Part shown: in pieces, positions 46,123 to 54,245 of the stretch
Layout of the letters: each line of letters starts with the position of its first letter
How positions within the stretch are numbered: position 1 is the first letter of the stretch
NCBI RefSeq assembly: GCF_000166275.1
Contig: NZ_CM001023.1
Location: forward strand, 806,001 to 870,000
Direction: 5' to 3'
Length of the DNA stretch: 64,000 nt
From: Algoriphagus machipongonensis
Lineage (GTDB): Bacteria; Bacteroidota; Bacteroidia; Cytophagales; Cyclobacteriaceae
Translations under genes and position numbers: made by a program
The notes under the pieces: generated by a model
What the model was told of the DNA's origin: nothing
The model's input: only the letters and a program-made list of their open reading frames with translations
Database searches by the model: none

Positions 46123-46580
46123 ATGAACTCAAAAAATCACAAAAAATCACAAAAATTTTATTTTTGTTGATGATGGTAATTTCATTTTCATGTGTTGAAA
46201 ATGAAAACTTACCTTTGAATCAAAATCAGGAGTCAATATCTGCTTCTTCCGAAAGCAGTTTAGAATATGAAAAAAAATTAACGGAACTCACTTTGGTGTT
46301 CGGAGAAGTTCTAAAAGACAAAAGTGCCATGAAGGAACTTTTTTCCTTTTCGGAAATTGAGGGGAATTCTGGGAGTATAAAATACAATCTCAAAACCTTG
46401 TTTCAATAATCAAAAAGCCCAAACTCGAGAAGAAGTTCTGCAATTGTCGAGCGATTCAAAAGTTTGGATTCCCAAAATGCAAGATTGTCCAATAGTGTTT
46501 CAATCAATGAACTAATAAGCTTTATTGAAGAGAATAATATTTCTGTGACAGCTCCTTATTTCACCCTAGAAACATTATGA
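46123..46580 (+). pseudogene. Lipoprotein gene broken by a frameshift and an in-frame stop
   Basis: The probable start ATG 46123 leads to the right signal peptide only if one base is gained at the tandem AAAAAATCAC repeat (46131-46150): MNSKKSQKITKILFLLMM... with lipobox FSC. The frame then runs (SLEYEKKLTELTLVFGEVL) to TAA 46407-46409 and resumes without a shift (SKSPNSRRSSAIVERF ... IEENNISVTAPYF) to TGA 46578-46580. That TGA overlaps the ATG of the next gene, as in a coupled operon, so the longer frame is the ancestral one. Function unknown. Confidence 0.6.
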
Positions 46581-47149
46581 TAAAATTAAGATTTCAAGTG
46601 CTTCTTTTGTTTTATTGTGGTTTAGTCTTTACCACCTATGGACAAACTGAAAGCGATTTAGGAAAAAACAATCTGACTTATGATTATTCCTTTTACCAAG
46701 GTGAAAGAGCCGCAGGCGGTGAAATTTTATCACAAGGATTCGTTTTAGGTTTCTCCAGATATTTGACAAAAAAAGTATATGGTGATATCACACTAGGATT
46801 TATGAATTTTGAAGGAAGGAACAGTCAATTTTTTTTAGATCCTGAAGAAATGAGTTTCTTAAATATGAGAATTTTAACCATTGGGGGAGGGTATGATATT
46901 TTCCAATCAAGAGAATTTATTTTGTCTGGAGAATTGGCATATTTAAGACAATCTAATGAAATGTTATTAGTTAATGAACCAAATTATCGAGAAACAGGAA
47001 TATCTATTGATTCTAGTGCCAGATTAAGGCTAAAATCGAGGTTTTTTATAACGGAAAACTTGCAAGGATTAATTTCATATTCGCATGGATTTGGATTAAG
47101 TAGATATAAAAGCGATTGGCTAAGTCTGGGAATTGGCTATAGCTTTTAA
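46577..47149 (+). CDS. Outer-membrane beta-barrel-like protein
   Basis: 190 residues with a signal peptide ending TTYGQ. The remainder has alternating polar/apolar strands ending in aromatic residues (GFVLGFSRYLTKKVYGDITLGF, LTIGGGYDIFQ, GLISYSHGFGLSRY). C-terminus LSLGIGYSF is a typical barrel closing strand. The ATG overlaps the stop of the broken lipoprotein gene. Function not recognised. Confidence 0.7.
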   Translation: MIKLRFQVLLLFYCGLVFTTYGQTESDLGKNNLTYDYSFYQGERAAGGEILSQGFVLGFSRYLTKKVYGDITLGFMNFEGRNSQFFLDPEEMSFLNMRILTIGGGYDIFQSREFILSGELAYLRQSNEMLLVNEPNYRETGISIDSSARLRLKSRFFITENLQGLISYSHGFGLSRYKSDWLSLGIGYSF

Positions 47150-47303
47150 GGACTGACAAGTCCTGAATAAGCGATACAGTTTAACAATAATAATTTGATC
47201 AGATAGCATCGAGATGGTTCTCGGTGCTATTTTTAGTTTTATAGGTTTTTATTTCAAGTCTCGATTAGCTGAGCGGGATAAAATCGATCTGAAATCTTGC
47301 TTC

Positions 47304-47594
47304 TTATTCTTTACGGATCACTTTTCCTAAATAAGCCAAAAGAAAAAACGCAATAGTGGAGATCAAAGCAGGGATGGCAAAAAACATTGTTTGCCAGAAA
47401 GTAGTACTGCCAGACCAGTAGATTTCTCCATCAGATAGTTCATGAACGATATGCCAGTCTGGGAAAAGATCTAAATACGTCAGGTACCCTAAATAAATAG
47501 AGAGGCAAAAAAGCAAAACACAGAAACCTTGAAATATCCGGATAGATACAGCCGCTAAGTTTTTTGCAGGATCAATGGTGCTAAATGTGTTCAT
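47304..47594 (-). CDS. Two-helix membrane protein of unknown function
   Basis: 96 residues with two hydrophobic helices (about 20-40 and 67-88) separated by a polar loop (PDWHIVHELSDGEIYWSG). No motif recognised. It lies alone on the minus strand, 70 bp after the ThuA gene. Confidence 0.6.
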   Translation of the reverse strand: MNTFSTIDPAKNLAAVSIRIFQGFCVLLFCLSIYLGYLTYLDLFPDWHIVHELSDGEIYWSGSTTFWQTMFFAIPALISTIAFFLLAYLGKVIRKE

Positions 47595-47663
47595 TTCAGA
47601 AAAAGTTTAAATAAAGCTAGTGGATATCCTTCAGTAAATCAATGGCTTGAATCTTAAAATGCG

Positions 47664-48479
47664 TTAAGGTAATTTTTTGTTTAAAAGCCAGAGAAGCGTA
47701 TTGATAACGAGCTGGTCTTGTATTTTATTTCCAAAAGTATGGGAAAGAGTTTCATTTGTGCCTCCATCGTAATCCATGTCATTATGGCCCATATTGAAAT
47801 AGACCATGTGATAGTTTTTATTGGCCCAAACCGTTGGGTAGTATCCTTCGTGCCAGATTTCATGTGGTTTTGGGCCTGTACCAAGAGGAAAACTAACAGG
47901 ATCGATTGATGCCAAAATTTCTATTTCTGGATTATTTCTAAGGTCATGTTCCCAGTTATACCACTCGTTTGGAGAAGCTTGAAAGGTATTTGGGATTTCA
48001 TTAAATATAGGATGATTAGGGTTTTCTACTTTTAAAATAGCGGAAGTGGGTCTCCAGGTATTGCTTGCATATTGACCTGAGCCGAGAAATTCCTCATGGT
48101 ACCAATCCCAGTTTTGAGGGAAATCCGATGGAGTTAAGGCGAAAGCAGAAAAATGAAATCCCATCCATGCACCACCATTTTTCATATAATTTTCAAAAGC
48201 CAAGCGCTGATTTTCATTTTTGGGTCTTGTATCTAAAAAGACTACCAAATCAATGGTTTTTAATTCCTCGGAATTCAGGCGGTCCCAATCCTGGGTTGCT
48301 TCAAAGTCAAATCCATTCATTTCTGCTTGTTTTCCAAACCATGGCAAAGCTTCATTTACAAAAGAAATATGTGCTAAGTCATTTTTGGCGGTGTAGAATG
48401 CCAATACATGTTTAGATTTTTGTGCTATTGCAAAAAGAGGGATAAAAAAGAATACAAGAAGAATTAAGAGATTTTTCAA
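47664..48479 (-). CDS. ThuA-like (trehalose-utilisation fold) secreted protein
   Basis: 271 residues from the TTG at 48479, which begins a regular signal peptide (KNLLILLVFFFIPLFAIAQ). The longer frame's ATG at 48527 lies in the loop of the rplS terminator, so it is unlikely. ThuA domain with a class I glutamine-amidotransferase-like fold: AFYTAKNDLAHISF, DWDRLNSEELKTIDLVVF, GGAWMGFHFSAF and HPIFNEIP. Proteins of this group act on sugars or on glycoside-linked substrates but few have a proven activity. Confidence 0.85.
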   Translation of the reverse strand: MKNLLILLVFFFIPLFAIAQKSKHVLAFYTAKNDLAHISFVNEALPWFGKQAEMNGFDFEATQDWDRLNSEELKTIDLVVFLDTRPKNENQRLAFENYMKNGGAWMGFHFSAFALTPSDFPQNWDWYHEEFLGSGQYASNTWRPTSAILKVENPNHPIFNEIPNTFQASPNEWYNWEHDLRNNPEIEILASIDPVSFPLGTGPKPHEIWHEGYYPTVWANKNYHMVYFNMGHNDMDYDGGTNETLSHTFGNKIQDQLVINTLLWLLNKKLP

Positions 48480-48511
48480 TGACGTAAGATTAATAGGGAT
48501 GAAATTAAAGC

Positions 48512-48546
48512 AAAAAAAGGAACCCATTGCTAGGTTCCTTTTTTAT
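48512..48546 (-). terminator. Terminator of the rpsP-rplS operon
   Basis: Stem AAGGAACC / GGTTCCTT with flanking A- and T-runs; loop of about 8 nt. Confidence 0.88.
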
Positions 48547-48563
48547 CGAAAGAGCAATTGCTC

Positions 48564-48929
48564 TTAGTGCTTCACTCTGATTTTCTCCTTGATACGTGCA
48601 GCTTTACCCTGACGTCCTCTCAAGTAGAATAGACGAGCTCTTCTCACTCTACCTTGTCTCAATAGATCGATTTGCTCGATTGCAGGAGAGATGATAGGGA
48701 AAATACGCTCTACTCCGATACCGTTAGAGATCTTTCTTACTGTGAAAGTCTCACCATTGGTATTCGGGTTTTTACGTTGGATCACAGTTCCTTGGAACTG
48801 CTGAACACGCTCTTTGTTACCTTCTTTGATACGTACGTGTACGTTGATGGTATCACCAGCTTTGAAAGTAGGGAACTTAGCTCTAACCTCGCTGTATTCT
48901 GCCTCTACTATTTTAATTAGTTCGCTCAT
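48564..48929 (-). CDS. rplS: 50S ribosomal protein L19
   Basis: 121 residues; bL19. Motifs: [49 protein letters not shown], and a basic C-terminus [20 protein letters not shown]. Last gene of the rpsP-rimM-trmD-rplS operon; 51 bp after trmD. Confidence 0.97.
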   Translation of the reverse strand: MSELIKIVEAEYSEVRAKFPTFKAGDTINVHVRIKEGNKERVQQFQGTVIQRKNPNTNGETFTVRKISNGIGVERIFPIISPAIEQIDLLRQGRVRRARLFYLRGRQGKAARIKEKIRVKH

Positions 48930-48980
48930 AGCTTTATCTTTTTATGCTTTCGCTTTATGCCATCTCGGTGGCTTTTTTAA

Positions 48981-49697
48981 TTACTTCTCATTCGATGCTG
49001 TATCGCTTCCCCCATTTTCCTGTTTGTTGAGCAAATCAGGTCTTCTTTCTTGGGTTCGGCGAACCGATGCCTCAAATCTCCAATCATTTATTTTGGCTTC
49101 ATGTCCGGAAAGCAACACTTCAGGAACATTCATTCCTTCATAGTTTGCAGGCCGAGTATATACTGGCGGTGCCAATAAGCCGTCTTGGAAAGAGTCTGTC
49201 AAAGCTGATGTTTCGTCATTTAATACCCCTGGAATTAATCGGATCACGGCATCAGCTACTACTGCTGCTGCTATTTCCCCTCCAGAAAGTACAAAGTCAC
49301 CGATGCTTATTTCTTTGGTGATGTATTTTTCTCTCACTCGCTCATCAATTCCTTTGTAATGACCACAAAGGATCAAAAGATTTTGATGAAGTGAAAGAGC
49401 ATTTGCCATGGGTTGGTCAAAAGTCTCTCCATCAGGCGTCATATAGATGATTTCATCATAAGTCCGCTCTTTTTGGAGTGCTTCGATGCATCGGGCTATT
49501 GGCTCGATCATCATGACCATTCCGGCTCCACCACCAAAAGCATAGTCATCCACTTGCTTTTTCTTGCCTACTGCATAATCCCGTAAATTAATCACCTGTA
49601 TCTTGGCGAGACCTTTATCTTCTGCTCTTTTCAGAATAGAATGGGAGAAAGGGCTTTCCAATAAACCGGGGACCACCGTGATAATGTCAATATGCAT
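48981..49697 (-). CDS. trmD: tRNA (guanine-N1-)-methyltransferase
   Basis: 238 residues. SPOUT-class trefoil-knot enzyme that methylates G37 of tRNAs. Motifs: [45 protein letters not shown] and [11 protein letters not shown]. The C-terminal DNA/tRNA-binding arm (about 170-238) is present. Three-base gap after rimM. Confidence 0.96.
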   Translation of the reverse strand: MHIDIITVVPGLLESPFSHSILKRAEDKGLAKIQVINLRDYAVGKKKQVDDYAFGGGAGMVMMIEPIARCIEALQKERTYDEIIYMTPDGETFDQPMANALSLHQNLLILCGHYKGIDERVREKYITKEISIGDFVLSGGEIAAAVVADAVIRLIPGVLNDETSALTDSFQDGLLAPPVYTRPANYEGMNVPEVLLSGHEAKINDWRFEASVRRTQERRPDLLNKQENGGSDTASNEK

Positions 49698-49700
49698 GGC

Positions 49701-50231
49701 TCAGTCTTCCAAATAAATTTCAAGTAAACCTTCGGGTAAATGACAGAAAACTTTTTTTGCTGTCTTGTCCACTTCCTGGATTATTCCGTCTTGAATCGGT
49801 ATCAAAACTTCCTTTCCCTGATGTGTCACCCCGAGGAGATCCTGGGTTTCCAGATCGTAAACGACCTGAACAGTTCCGATCAGTCCTATGGTCTCGTCAA
49901 AGACCTCAAATCCGATCAATTCGTGGAAGTAATATTGGTCATCTTCTAATTCAGGTAAAGCTGTCAGTGGAAGATAAACTTCCGATCCAACGAGTTCCTC
50001 TGCCTGGTTAAGTGAGTCATAATCCTCAAATTTTGCCAGTACTTTATTTCCAGGCTGGAGTACAAAGTGCTCCAAGAAAAAAGGTACTAAGCGGGATTTC
50101 TGCTCAAGAAATAGGTGCTCAAGATCTTCATAATCTTCTGGATTATCTGTATCCAGCACCACAACCACTTCTCCACGAAGTCCATGAACCTTGGCGACAT
50201 AGCCTAATTGAAAGCATTGCTCCTTGTTCAT
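49701..50231 (-). CDS. rimM: Ribosome maturation factor RimM
   Basis: 176 residues. Two domains: an N-terminal RimM barrel (GYVAKVHGLRGEVVVVLDT, YLP) and a PRC-barrel-like C-terminal domain (FEVFDETIGLIGTVQVV). 16S processing and S19 assembly role. Follows rpsP by 15 bp. Confidence 0.95.
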   Translation of the reverse strand: MNKEQCFQLGYVAKVHGLRGEVVVVLDTDNPEDYEDLEHLFLEQKSRLVPFFLEHFVLQPGNKVLAKFEDYDSLNQAEELVGSEVYLPLTALPELEDDQYYFHELIGFEVFDETIGLIGTVQVVYDLETQDLLGVTHQGKEVLIPIQDGIIQEVDKTAKKVFCHLPEGLLEIYLED

Positions 50232-50246
50232 GGGGAGGTTTCTATA

Positions 50247-50840
50247 TTAAGATTTTGCTTCTTCGCCGTCTGCGGAAGCCTCAGGAGCTGATTCTTCAGG
50301 AGCTGCCTCTTCAGAAGCTTCTTCTGTAGTTTCTTCAGTTGGATTGTTTGCAGCTTCAGCAGCAGCAAGAAGAGCTTTTTGCTCATCTTCTCTTGCTTTG
50401 ATAGCATCCAATCTCGCCTGGTTTTTAGCAGTTTCTGCATCCAATGCTTTCTGACGAGCATCAGCTTTCGCTTTATTGATACCTTCAGTCTTACCAGCAA
50501 TTTTTGCGTCTTTTTCTTCTAACCACGCTTCAAACTTCGCGTCTGCTTGTTCTTGTGTGATCGCACCTTTTAATACACCAATTTGAAGGTGTTTCTTCAG
50601 CATGATACCTCTGTAAGAAAGCATAGCTTTTACAGTATCGGTAGGCTGAGCTCCGTTCAACAACCATTTAAGAGCGCGCTCATTGTTGATGTTGATAGAA
50701 GCAGGATCTGTGTTTGGGTTATATGACCCGATTTTTTCGATGAAGCGTCCATCACGTGGAGCTCTTGCATCAGCTACAACCACGTCGTAGATAGCCATTT
50801 TCTTTCTACCTCTTCGTGCTAATCTGATTTTTACTGACAT
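50247..50840 (-). CDS. rpsP: 30S ribosomal protein S16 with long acidic tail
   Basis: 197 residues. The S16 core (about 1-85) is canonical: [37 protein letters not shown] and EDLKW-like [12 protein letters not shown]. The remaining 110 residues are an Ala/Glu-rich coiled-coil-like tail ([33 protein letters not shown]), a known feature of Bacteroidota S16 proteins of unclear role. First gene of the operon, preceded by a leader hairpin (50864-50882) and a TAnnTTTG box. Confidence 0.95.
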   Translation of the reverse strand: MSVKIRLARRGRKKMAIYDVVVADARAPRDGRFIEKIGSYNPNTDPASININNERALKWLLNGAQPTDTVKAMLSYRGIMLKKHLQIGVLKGAITQEQADAKFEAWLEEKDAKIAGKTEGINKAKADARQKALDAETAKNQARLDAIKAREDEQKALLAAAEAANNPTEETTEEASEEAAPEESAPEASADGEEAKS

Positions 50841-50863
50841 ATAATTTAGTATGTTTAGTGAGT

Positions 50864-50882
50864 GGATGGAACCCGTCCATCC
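50864..50882 (-). promoter_or_regulatory. rpsP: Leader stem-loop upstream of rpsP
   Basis: Perfect 7-bp stem GGATGGA / TCCATCC around a 5-nt loop, between the -7 box and the ATG. It could be an autogenous ribosomal-protein leader or a chance hairpin. Confidence 0.4.
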
Positions 50883-50895
50883 TAATTTTGGAGTG

Positions 50896-50903
50896 CAAAG
50901 ATA
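50896..50903 (-). promoter_or_regulatory. rpsP: Probable rpsP -7 promoter box
   Basis: TATCTTTG on the minus strand matches TAnnTTTG, followed by GCAC. It is 56 bp from the rpsP start. Confidence 0.55.
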
Positions 50904-51057
50904 GGTTAAATACTTGTAAAGCCATAAGTTGGCTAAAGAATATTTGCCTAAAAGAGCTGTTTTCTTTTATCTTGCAAGCCGATTTCATGGATGTTAACTT
51001 GAAAAAGGGTAAAAGCGTTCATTGGCAAGTACATAGCCTACTTTTTATCAAAAATCT

Positions 51058-51094
51058 TGGCCCTGTACCTGCCTGCCGGCAGGCAGGGTTCAAC
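51058..51094 (+). pseudogene. tRNA-Arg 5' fragment with one palindrome insert
   Basis: tGGCCCTGTA, then an exact 20-nt palindrome CCTGCCTGCCGGCAGGCAGG (51068-51087), then GTTCAAC and divergence. The tRNA pieces are identical to the first nine and next seven bases of the intact tRNA-Arg at 51568. Confidence 0.7.
51068..51087. repeat. Perfect 20-nt GC-rich palindrome (reference copy)
   Basis: CCTGCCTGCCGGCAGGCAGG equals its own reverse complement. Related copies at 51193-51213 (21 nt), 51226-51245 (5 transitions) and 51280-51299 (1 change) all lie in tRNA copy fragments. Confidence 0.85.
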
Positions 51095-51183
51095 GCCGGC
51101 TCAGTCAAGACCAGTCGGACAAGGATAGAGGAAGCACAATAGAATTGATAATTCTACCTTTATATGGAAGGTGAATGGATTAT

Positions 51184-51304
51184 GGCCCTGTACCTGCCTG
51201 CCGGTAGGCAAGGGTTCAACGGATATCTACCTGTCGGTAGACAGGGAACAAGCGTTTCCTAAACGCTAGATCTAGGTTCCCCGCCTGCCGGCAGGCAGGG
51301 ATTC
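51184..51304 (+). pseudogene. tRNA-Arg(CCT) copy interrupted by three palindromes
   Basis: Collapsing the three inserts gives an exact copy of the first 55 or so bases of the tRNA-Arg at 51568: GGCCCTGTA (51184-51192), GTTCAACGGATA (51214-51225), GAACAAGCGTTTCCTAAACG onward (51246-51279), and GATTC (51300-51304). Inserts are 51193-51213, 51226-51245 and 51280-51299. The 3' acceptor strand is absent, so it cannot be a tRNA. Its anticodon stem is intact and still CCT. Confidence 0.85.
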
Positions 51305-51329
51305 TCAACAAAAGGATAAAAAATTGAAT

Positions 51330-51563
51330 ATGTTCACCGTGTATGCCTTAAAAAGTGAAAAGGATGGTAGGATTTATGTTGGTTTTACCCAAGATATTAA
51401 CAGGAGGTTGAAGGAACATAATTCAGGTAAAACCAGATCGACAAAAGGTTGGGTGCCTTGGTTTATTATATTTGCCGAGGAGGTAGAAACTAGAGAAGAA
51501 GCCCGAGCTAGAGAAATTTATTTGAAATCTGGTGTAGGAAAAGAATATTTGAAGTCATTATGA
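51330..51563 (+). CDS. GIY-YIG nuclease family protein
   Basis: 77 residues from ATG 51330; a TTG two codons upstream is in frame. One compact GIY-YIG domain: VYALKS (Tyr5) and IYVG (Tyr16-Val-Gly18) form the signature, Arg25 and His30 follow in RRLKEHN, and the catalytic Glu62 is in REIYLKSGVGKEYLK. Close in size to UPF0213-like or UvrC N-terminal-type proteins and to GIY-YIG homing enzymes without DNA-binding tail. It lies exactly between the broken tRNA copy and the intact tRNA; its stop is 4 bp before the tRNA. Confidence 0.9.
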   Translation: MFTVYALKSEKDGRIYVGFTQDINRRLKEHNSGKTRSTKGWVPWFIIFAEEVETREEARAREIYLKSGVGKEYLKSL

Positions 51564-51567
51564 ATAT

Positions 51568-51639
51568 GGCCCTGTAGTTCAACGGATAGAACAAGCGTTT
51601 CCTAAACGCTAGATCTAGGTTCGATTCCTAGCAGGGCTA
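51568..51639 (+). tRNA. tRNA-Arg (anticodon CCT)
   Basis: 72 nt, full cloverleaf: acceptor GGCCCTG/CAGGGCT (G-T wobble at the first pair), D-stem GTTC/GAAC, anticodon stem AGCGT/ACGCT with loop TTCCTAA (anticodon CCT, decoding AGG), variable AGAT, T-arm CTAGG/CCTAG with loop TTCGATT, discriminator A. No CCA is encoded. Confidence 0.97.
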
Positions 51640-51654
51640 CTTCCTTTTTTTATA

Positions 51655-52452
51655 TCACTTTAAGGGAACCGAATTTTCATCTTTTGGGATATTCCTTCCA
51701 ATCATCGGGAATTGTTCTAGATCCACAACTTGACCACTGATAGGGCCACTTTCATCCGCCAGCCAATAAATGGTTGCTGCAGCTATTTCCTCCGGTAAAA
51801 TAATTCTCCCCGCAGGAGCATAGTTTTTCGGAAGGTTTTCATACCAGGTATCAGATAAACCGTGCTCTTTCTTTCGGGCGATTTCATTTTCCGTTAATAC
51901 CCAGCCTGGGTTTATTTGATTTACACGAACACCGTTTTCACGAAAAAGTGAATCTCCCAGATTTCGGGTCATAGTCATTAAGGCTCCTTTGGAAATACTG
52001 TAGGCCAATAGATTATGCTCTCCACTATAAGCGTTGATAGAGCCAATATTTAAGACTGCGCCTTTGTTTTGGATCAACTGGGAAATAGCTGCTTGGGTCA
52101 ATAAAAATGGAGATATGGTGTTGACTTCCAGAATTCGATTTAAAAATGCTTTATCTGTATCAAATAAAGTGGAAGCTGCTACTATAGCGGCATTGTTTAC
52201 AATGGAGTCAAGTTTTCCCCATGTTTTGACAGCTATATCTACCAATCTTTGTGCAGCACCTTCATTGGAAATATCCTCTATGTGCAATTTGGCATTATCT
52301 GCTCCTAATTCAGATACTACCTGTTGGCCTAAGTCTTCTTCCAATCCATGGATGATGACTTTAGCGCCTTCAGATACCACTTTTTTTGCAATGGCCTTCC
52401 CGATGCCCGTAGTACTCCCTGTGACGATGATGACTTTTCCTGTTAGTCGCAT
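51655..52452 (-). CDS. SDR-family oxidoreductase
   Basis: 265 residues. Classical short-chain dehydrogenase: TGSTTGIG at 11-18, NNAA at 86-89, catalytic Ser138, Tyr151 and Lys155 (YSISK). Substrate not clear; the C-terminal part lacks an obvious specificity hint. Converges on the tRNA-Arg. Confidence 0.9.
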   Translation of the reverse strand: MRLTGKVIIVTGSTTGIGKAIAKKVVSEGAKVIIHGLEEDLGQQVVSELGADNAKLHIEDISNEGAAQRLVDIAVKTWGKLDSIVNNAAIVAASTLFDTDKAFLNRILEVNTISPFLLTQAAISQLIQNKGAVLNIGSINAYSGEHNLLAYSISKGALMTMTRNLGDSLFRENGVRVNQINPGWVLTENEIARKKEHGLSDTWYENLPKNYAPAGRIILPEEIAAATIYWLADESGPISGQVVDLEQFPMIGRNIPKDENSVPLK

Positions 52453-52568
52453 ATATTTTGGATTTATGGTGAACTATACTTTTCCAGAACCCTAAAGATG
52501 GAAATCTCAGGAATTTTAGAATAGAAATAGATCAATAGAATTGTTTAGAGTTTATAGTTAGGATAAAA

Positions 52569-52940
52569 TTACCTATGCTGGTCTATTAAGATATTGTTCC
52601 CATCAGGATCTGTAAGTGTAATGCTACCTGGCCCAGAACCGTTTTCATCCACTTCAGAAATCAATTCTATGCCCTTTCCTTTAAGATGCTTTTGGATATC
52701 CCTTACATCCTTAAAATTCTCTAGATTCTCTGCATTTTCATTCCATCCCGGATTAAATGTCAAAATATTTCCTTCAAACATCCCTTGGAATAAGCCGATA
52801 AGCGAGTTTCCATTTTTCATGATGAGGTAATTATGTTCCATGTTTCCTCCAAATTTCTCAAAACCTAAATTCTCATAAAATTTCTTTGATACCTCTAAGT
52901 CCTTGACACTTAGACTTACTGAAAATGCTCCTAGTTCCAT
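52569..52940 (-). CDS. VOC (glyoxalase-like) family protein
   Basis: 123 residues from ATG 52940 ([14 protein letters not shown]); the TTG at 52970 is also open. Single VOC domain with [13 protein letters not shown] and [11 protein letters not shown]. Glu in the last strand replaced or shifted relative to glyoxalase I, so metal-dependent activity is not assured. Stands alone. Confidence 0.82.
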   Translation of the reverse strand: MELGAFSVSLSVKDLEVSKKFYENLGFEKFGGNMEHNYLIMKNGNSLIGLFQGMFEGNILTFNPGWNENAENLENFKDVRDIQKHLKGKGIELISEVDENGSGPGSITLTDPDGNNILIDQHR

Positions 52941-53165
52941 GGCTTTTTTGAGTTTAATCTGTGGTATCAAGAAGTTCTCTTTTAAAGCTCATCTAAAAAT
53001 TGTGTTGAGGAAGAGAAGCTTATTCCCGATTTCCAAAGAATGATGTTTTTCCTTTTTAAAATAAACTAGATCGTCCATTCTAATCCCGTTCATCTAATAT
53101 AAAACCTAGTTTTAAAAGTTAGGGGTAACACCTTTGATTTTATACTCTTTAAAGTCATGATATAG

Positions 53166-54203
53166 TTACCTCTTTTTAACAATCTTCATAATCTTATTGA
53201 AAATAGACTCATGGATACCCCAAGCCTTTCCTCCACTTGTGTTGACAAATTGAATCACCACAGCATCAATGTCTGATTGATACCTAGCAATGCTTTGGTA
53301 ACCAGGGAGAAGGCCAGTATGCCCATATTCATATACTGAAGAATAGATTTTTTGCTCTTCTCCATTGAATATTGTTCCATCATTTAATGCCCTGAGGAAA
53401 GTGCCTACATCTTCTGCGGTAGCCACCATGGAACCACCTGGTGTGATGTAATCATTGGGCATCACGTCAAATTCATACCCATCTACATAGCCACTCGTCA
53501 TTTTATCCAAATCCACCTCACTTAGCAGACTGTAGGTTTCATGTAGACCCAAAGGTTCTAAAATCACCTCTTTAATGTATTGATGATGGCTATAGCCAAG
53601 CGTCTGATCCAGGATTTTACCTATCAATAGATAGTTGGTATTTGAGTAGCTATATTTTTCGTTGGGAGGAAAATAGGCGGGTTTGTCCAAAGCATATTCC
53701 AAAGTACTTTGATTGTCCTTGGGTAAATTGTCCCAAGGGAATTCTTGTTGATCGGTGAAGTTTGGAATTCCAGAGCGATGCTGAAGTAACATTTTCAATG
53801 TGATCTCCTCAGAATTTTCAATTCTATTTGAAACCGCTGGCAAATATTCCGTTAAGGTTTGATCCAATGACAAGCGATTTTCAGCTACTAGCTTGGTAGC
53901 AGCAAGAGCAATGTATAATTTACTGATGCTCGCAATTTTAAATAAAGCATGTGGGTCAGCAGGAATTTGATTCTCTCTATTTTTCCACCCGGCAGCGTAA
54001 AATTCAGGGTCTCTACCCGCTTGATCAACATAGACTATGATGCCATCTAAACCATAATCTATCGCTTTTTCCACTTGCTCTTGAACTGTGGCCTGTTGAG
54101 GCGCTAGCCATACTCTGAGCAAACCCCAGGGGATGAATAGCGATGAAATAATAATGACCAGACTTGGGATTAGTATTTTTTTTAAAAGCGTCTTGTTTTT
54201 CAT
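53166..54203 (-). CDS. Membrane-anchored serine hydrolase (beta-lactamase class C family)
   Basis: 345 residues from ATG 54203 (TTG 54215 also in frame). N-terminal membrane anchor (about 8-30). The SxxK nucleophile motif is Ser92-Ile-Ser-Lys95 in IASISKLY, and the YxN motif is YSN in KYSYSNTNYLL; a GGS-like motif lies in TPGGSMVATAEDVGTF. Penicillin-binding/class C family, probably a peptidase or esterase in the periplasm. Confidence 0.9.
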   Translation of the reverse strand: MKNKTLLKKILIPSLVIIISSLFIPWGLLRVWLAPQQATVQEQVEKAIDYGLDGIIVYVDQAGRDPEFYAAGWKNRENQIPADPHALFKIASISKLYIALAATKLVAENRLSLDQTLTEYLPAVSNRIENSEEITLKMLLQHRSGIPNFTDQQEFPWDNLPKDNQSTLEYALDKPAYFPPNEKYSYSNTNYLLIGKILDQTLGYSHHQYIKEVILEPLGLHETYSLLSEVDLDKMTSGYVDGYEFDVMPNDYITPGGSMVATAEDVGTFLRALNDGTIFNGEEQKIYSSVYEYGHTGLLPGYQSIARYQSDIDAVVIQFVNTSGGKAWGIHESIFNKIMKIVKKR

Positions 54204-54245
54204 TTCGTTAAGCAAAAAAAGATAGACTTTATTTGAATTCAGTAG

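Noticed and set aside
48480-48527. ATG start for ThuA at 48527
   Set aside because: It lies in the loop of the rplS terminator hairpin and gives a poor signal peptide; TTG 48479 is better.
50858-51142. Frame including the ACRQAG peptide
   Set aside because: The peptide is just the 20-nt palindrome translated; the frame crosses a tRNA fragment and has no coding signature.
51184-51304. Functional second tRNA-Arg
   Set aside because: Three inserts and missing 3' acceptor strand; cannot form a cloverleaf.
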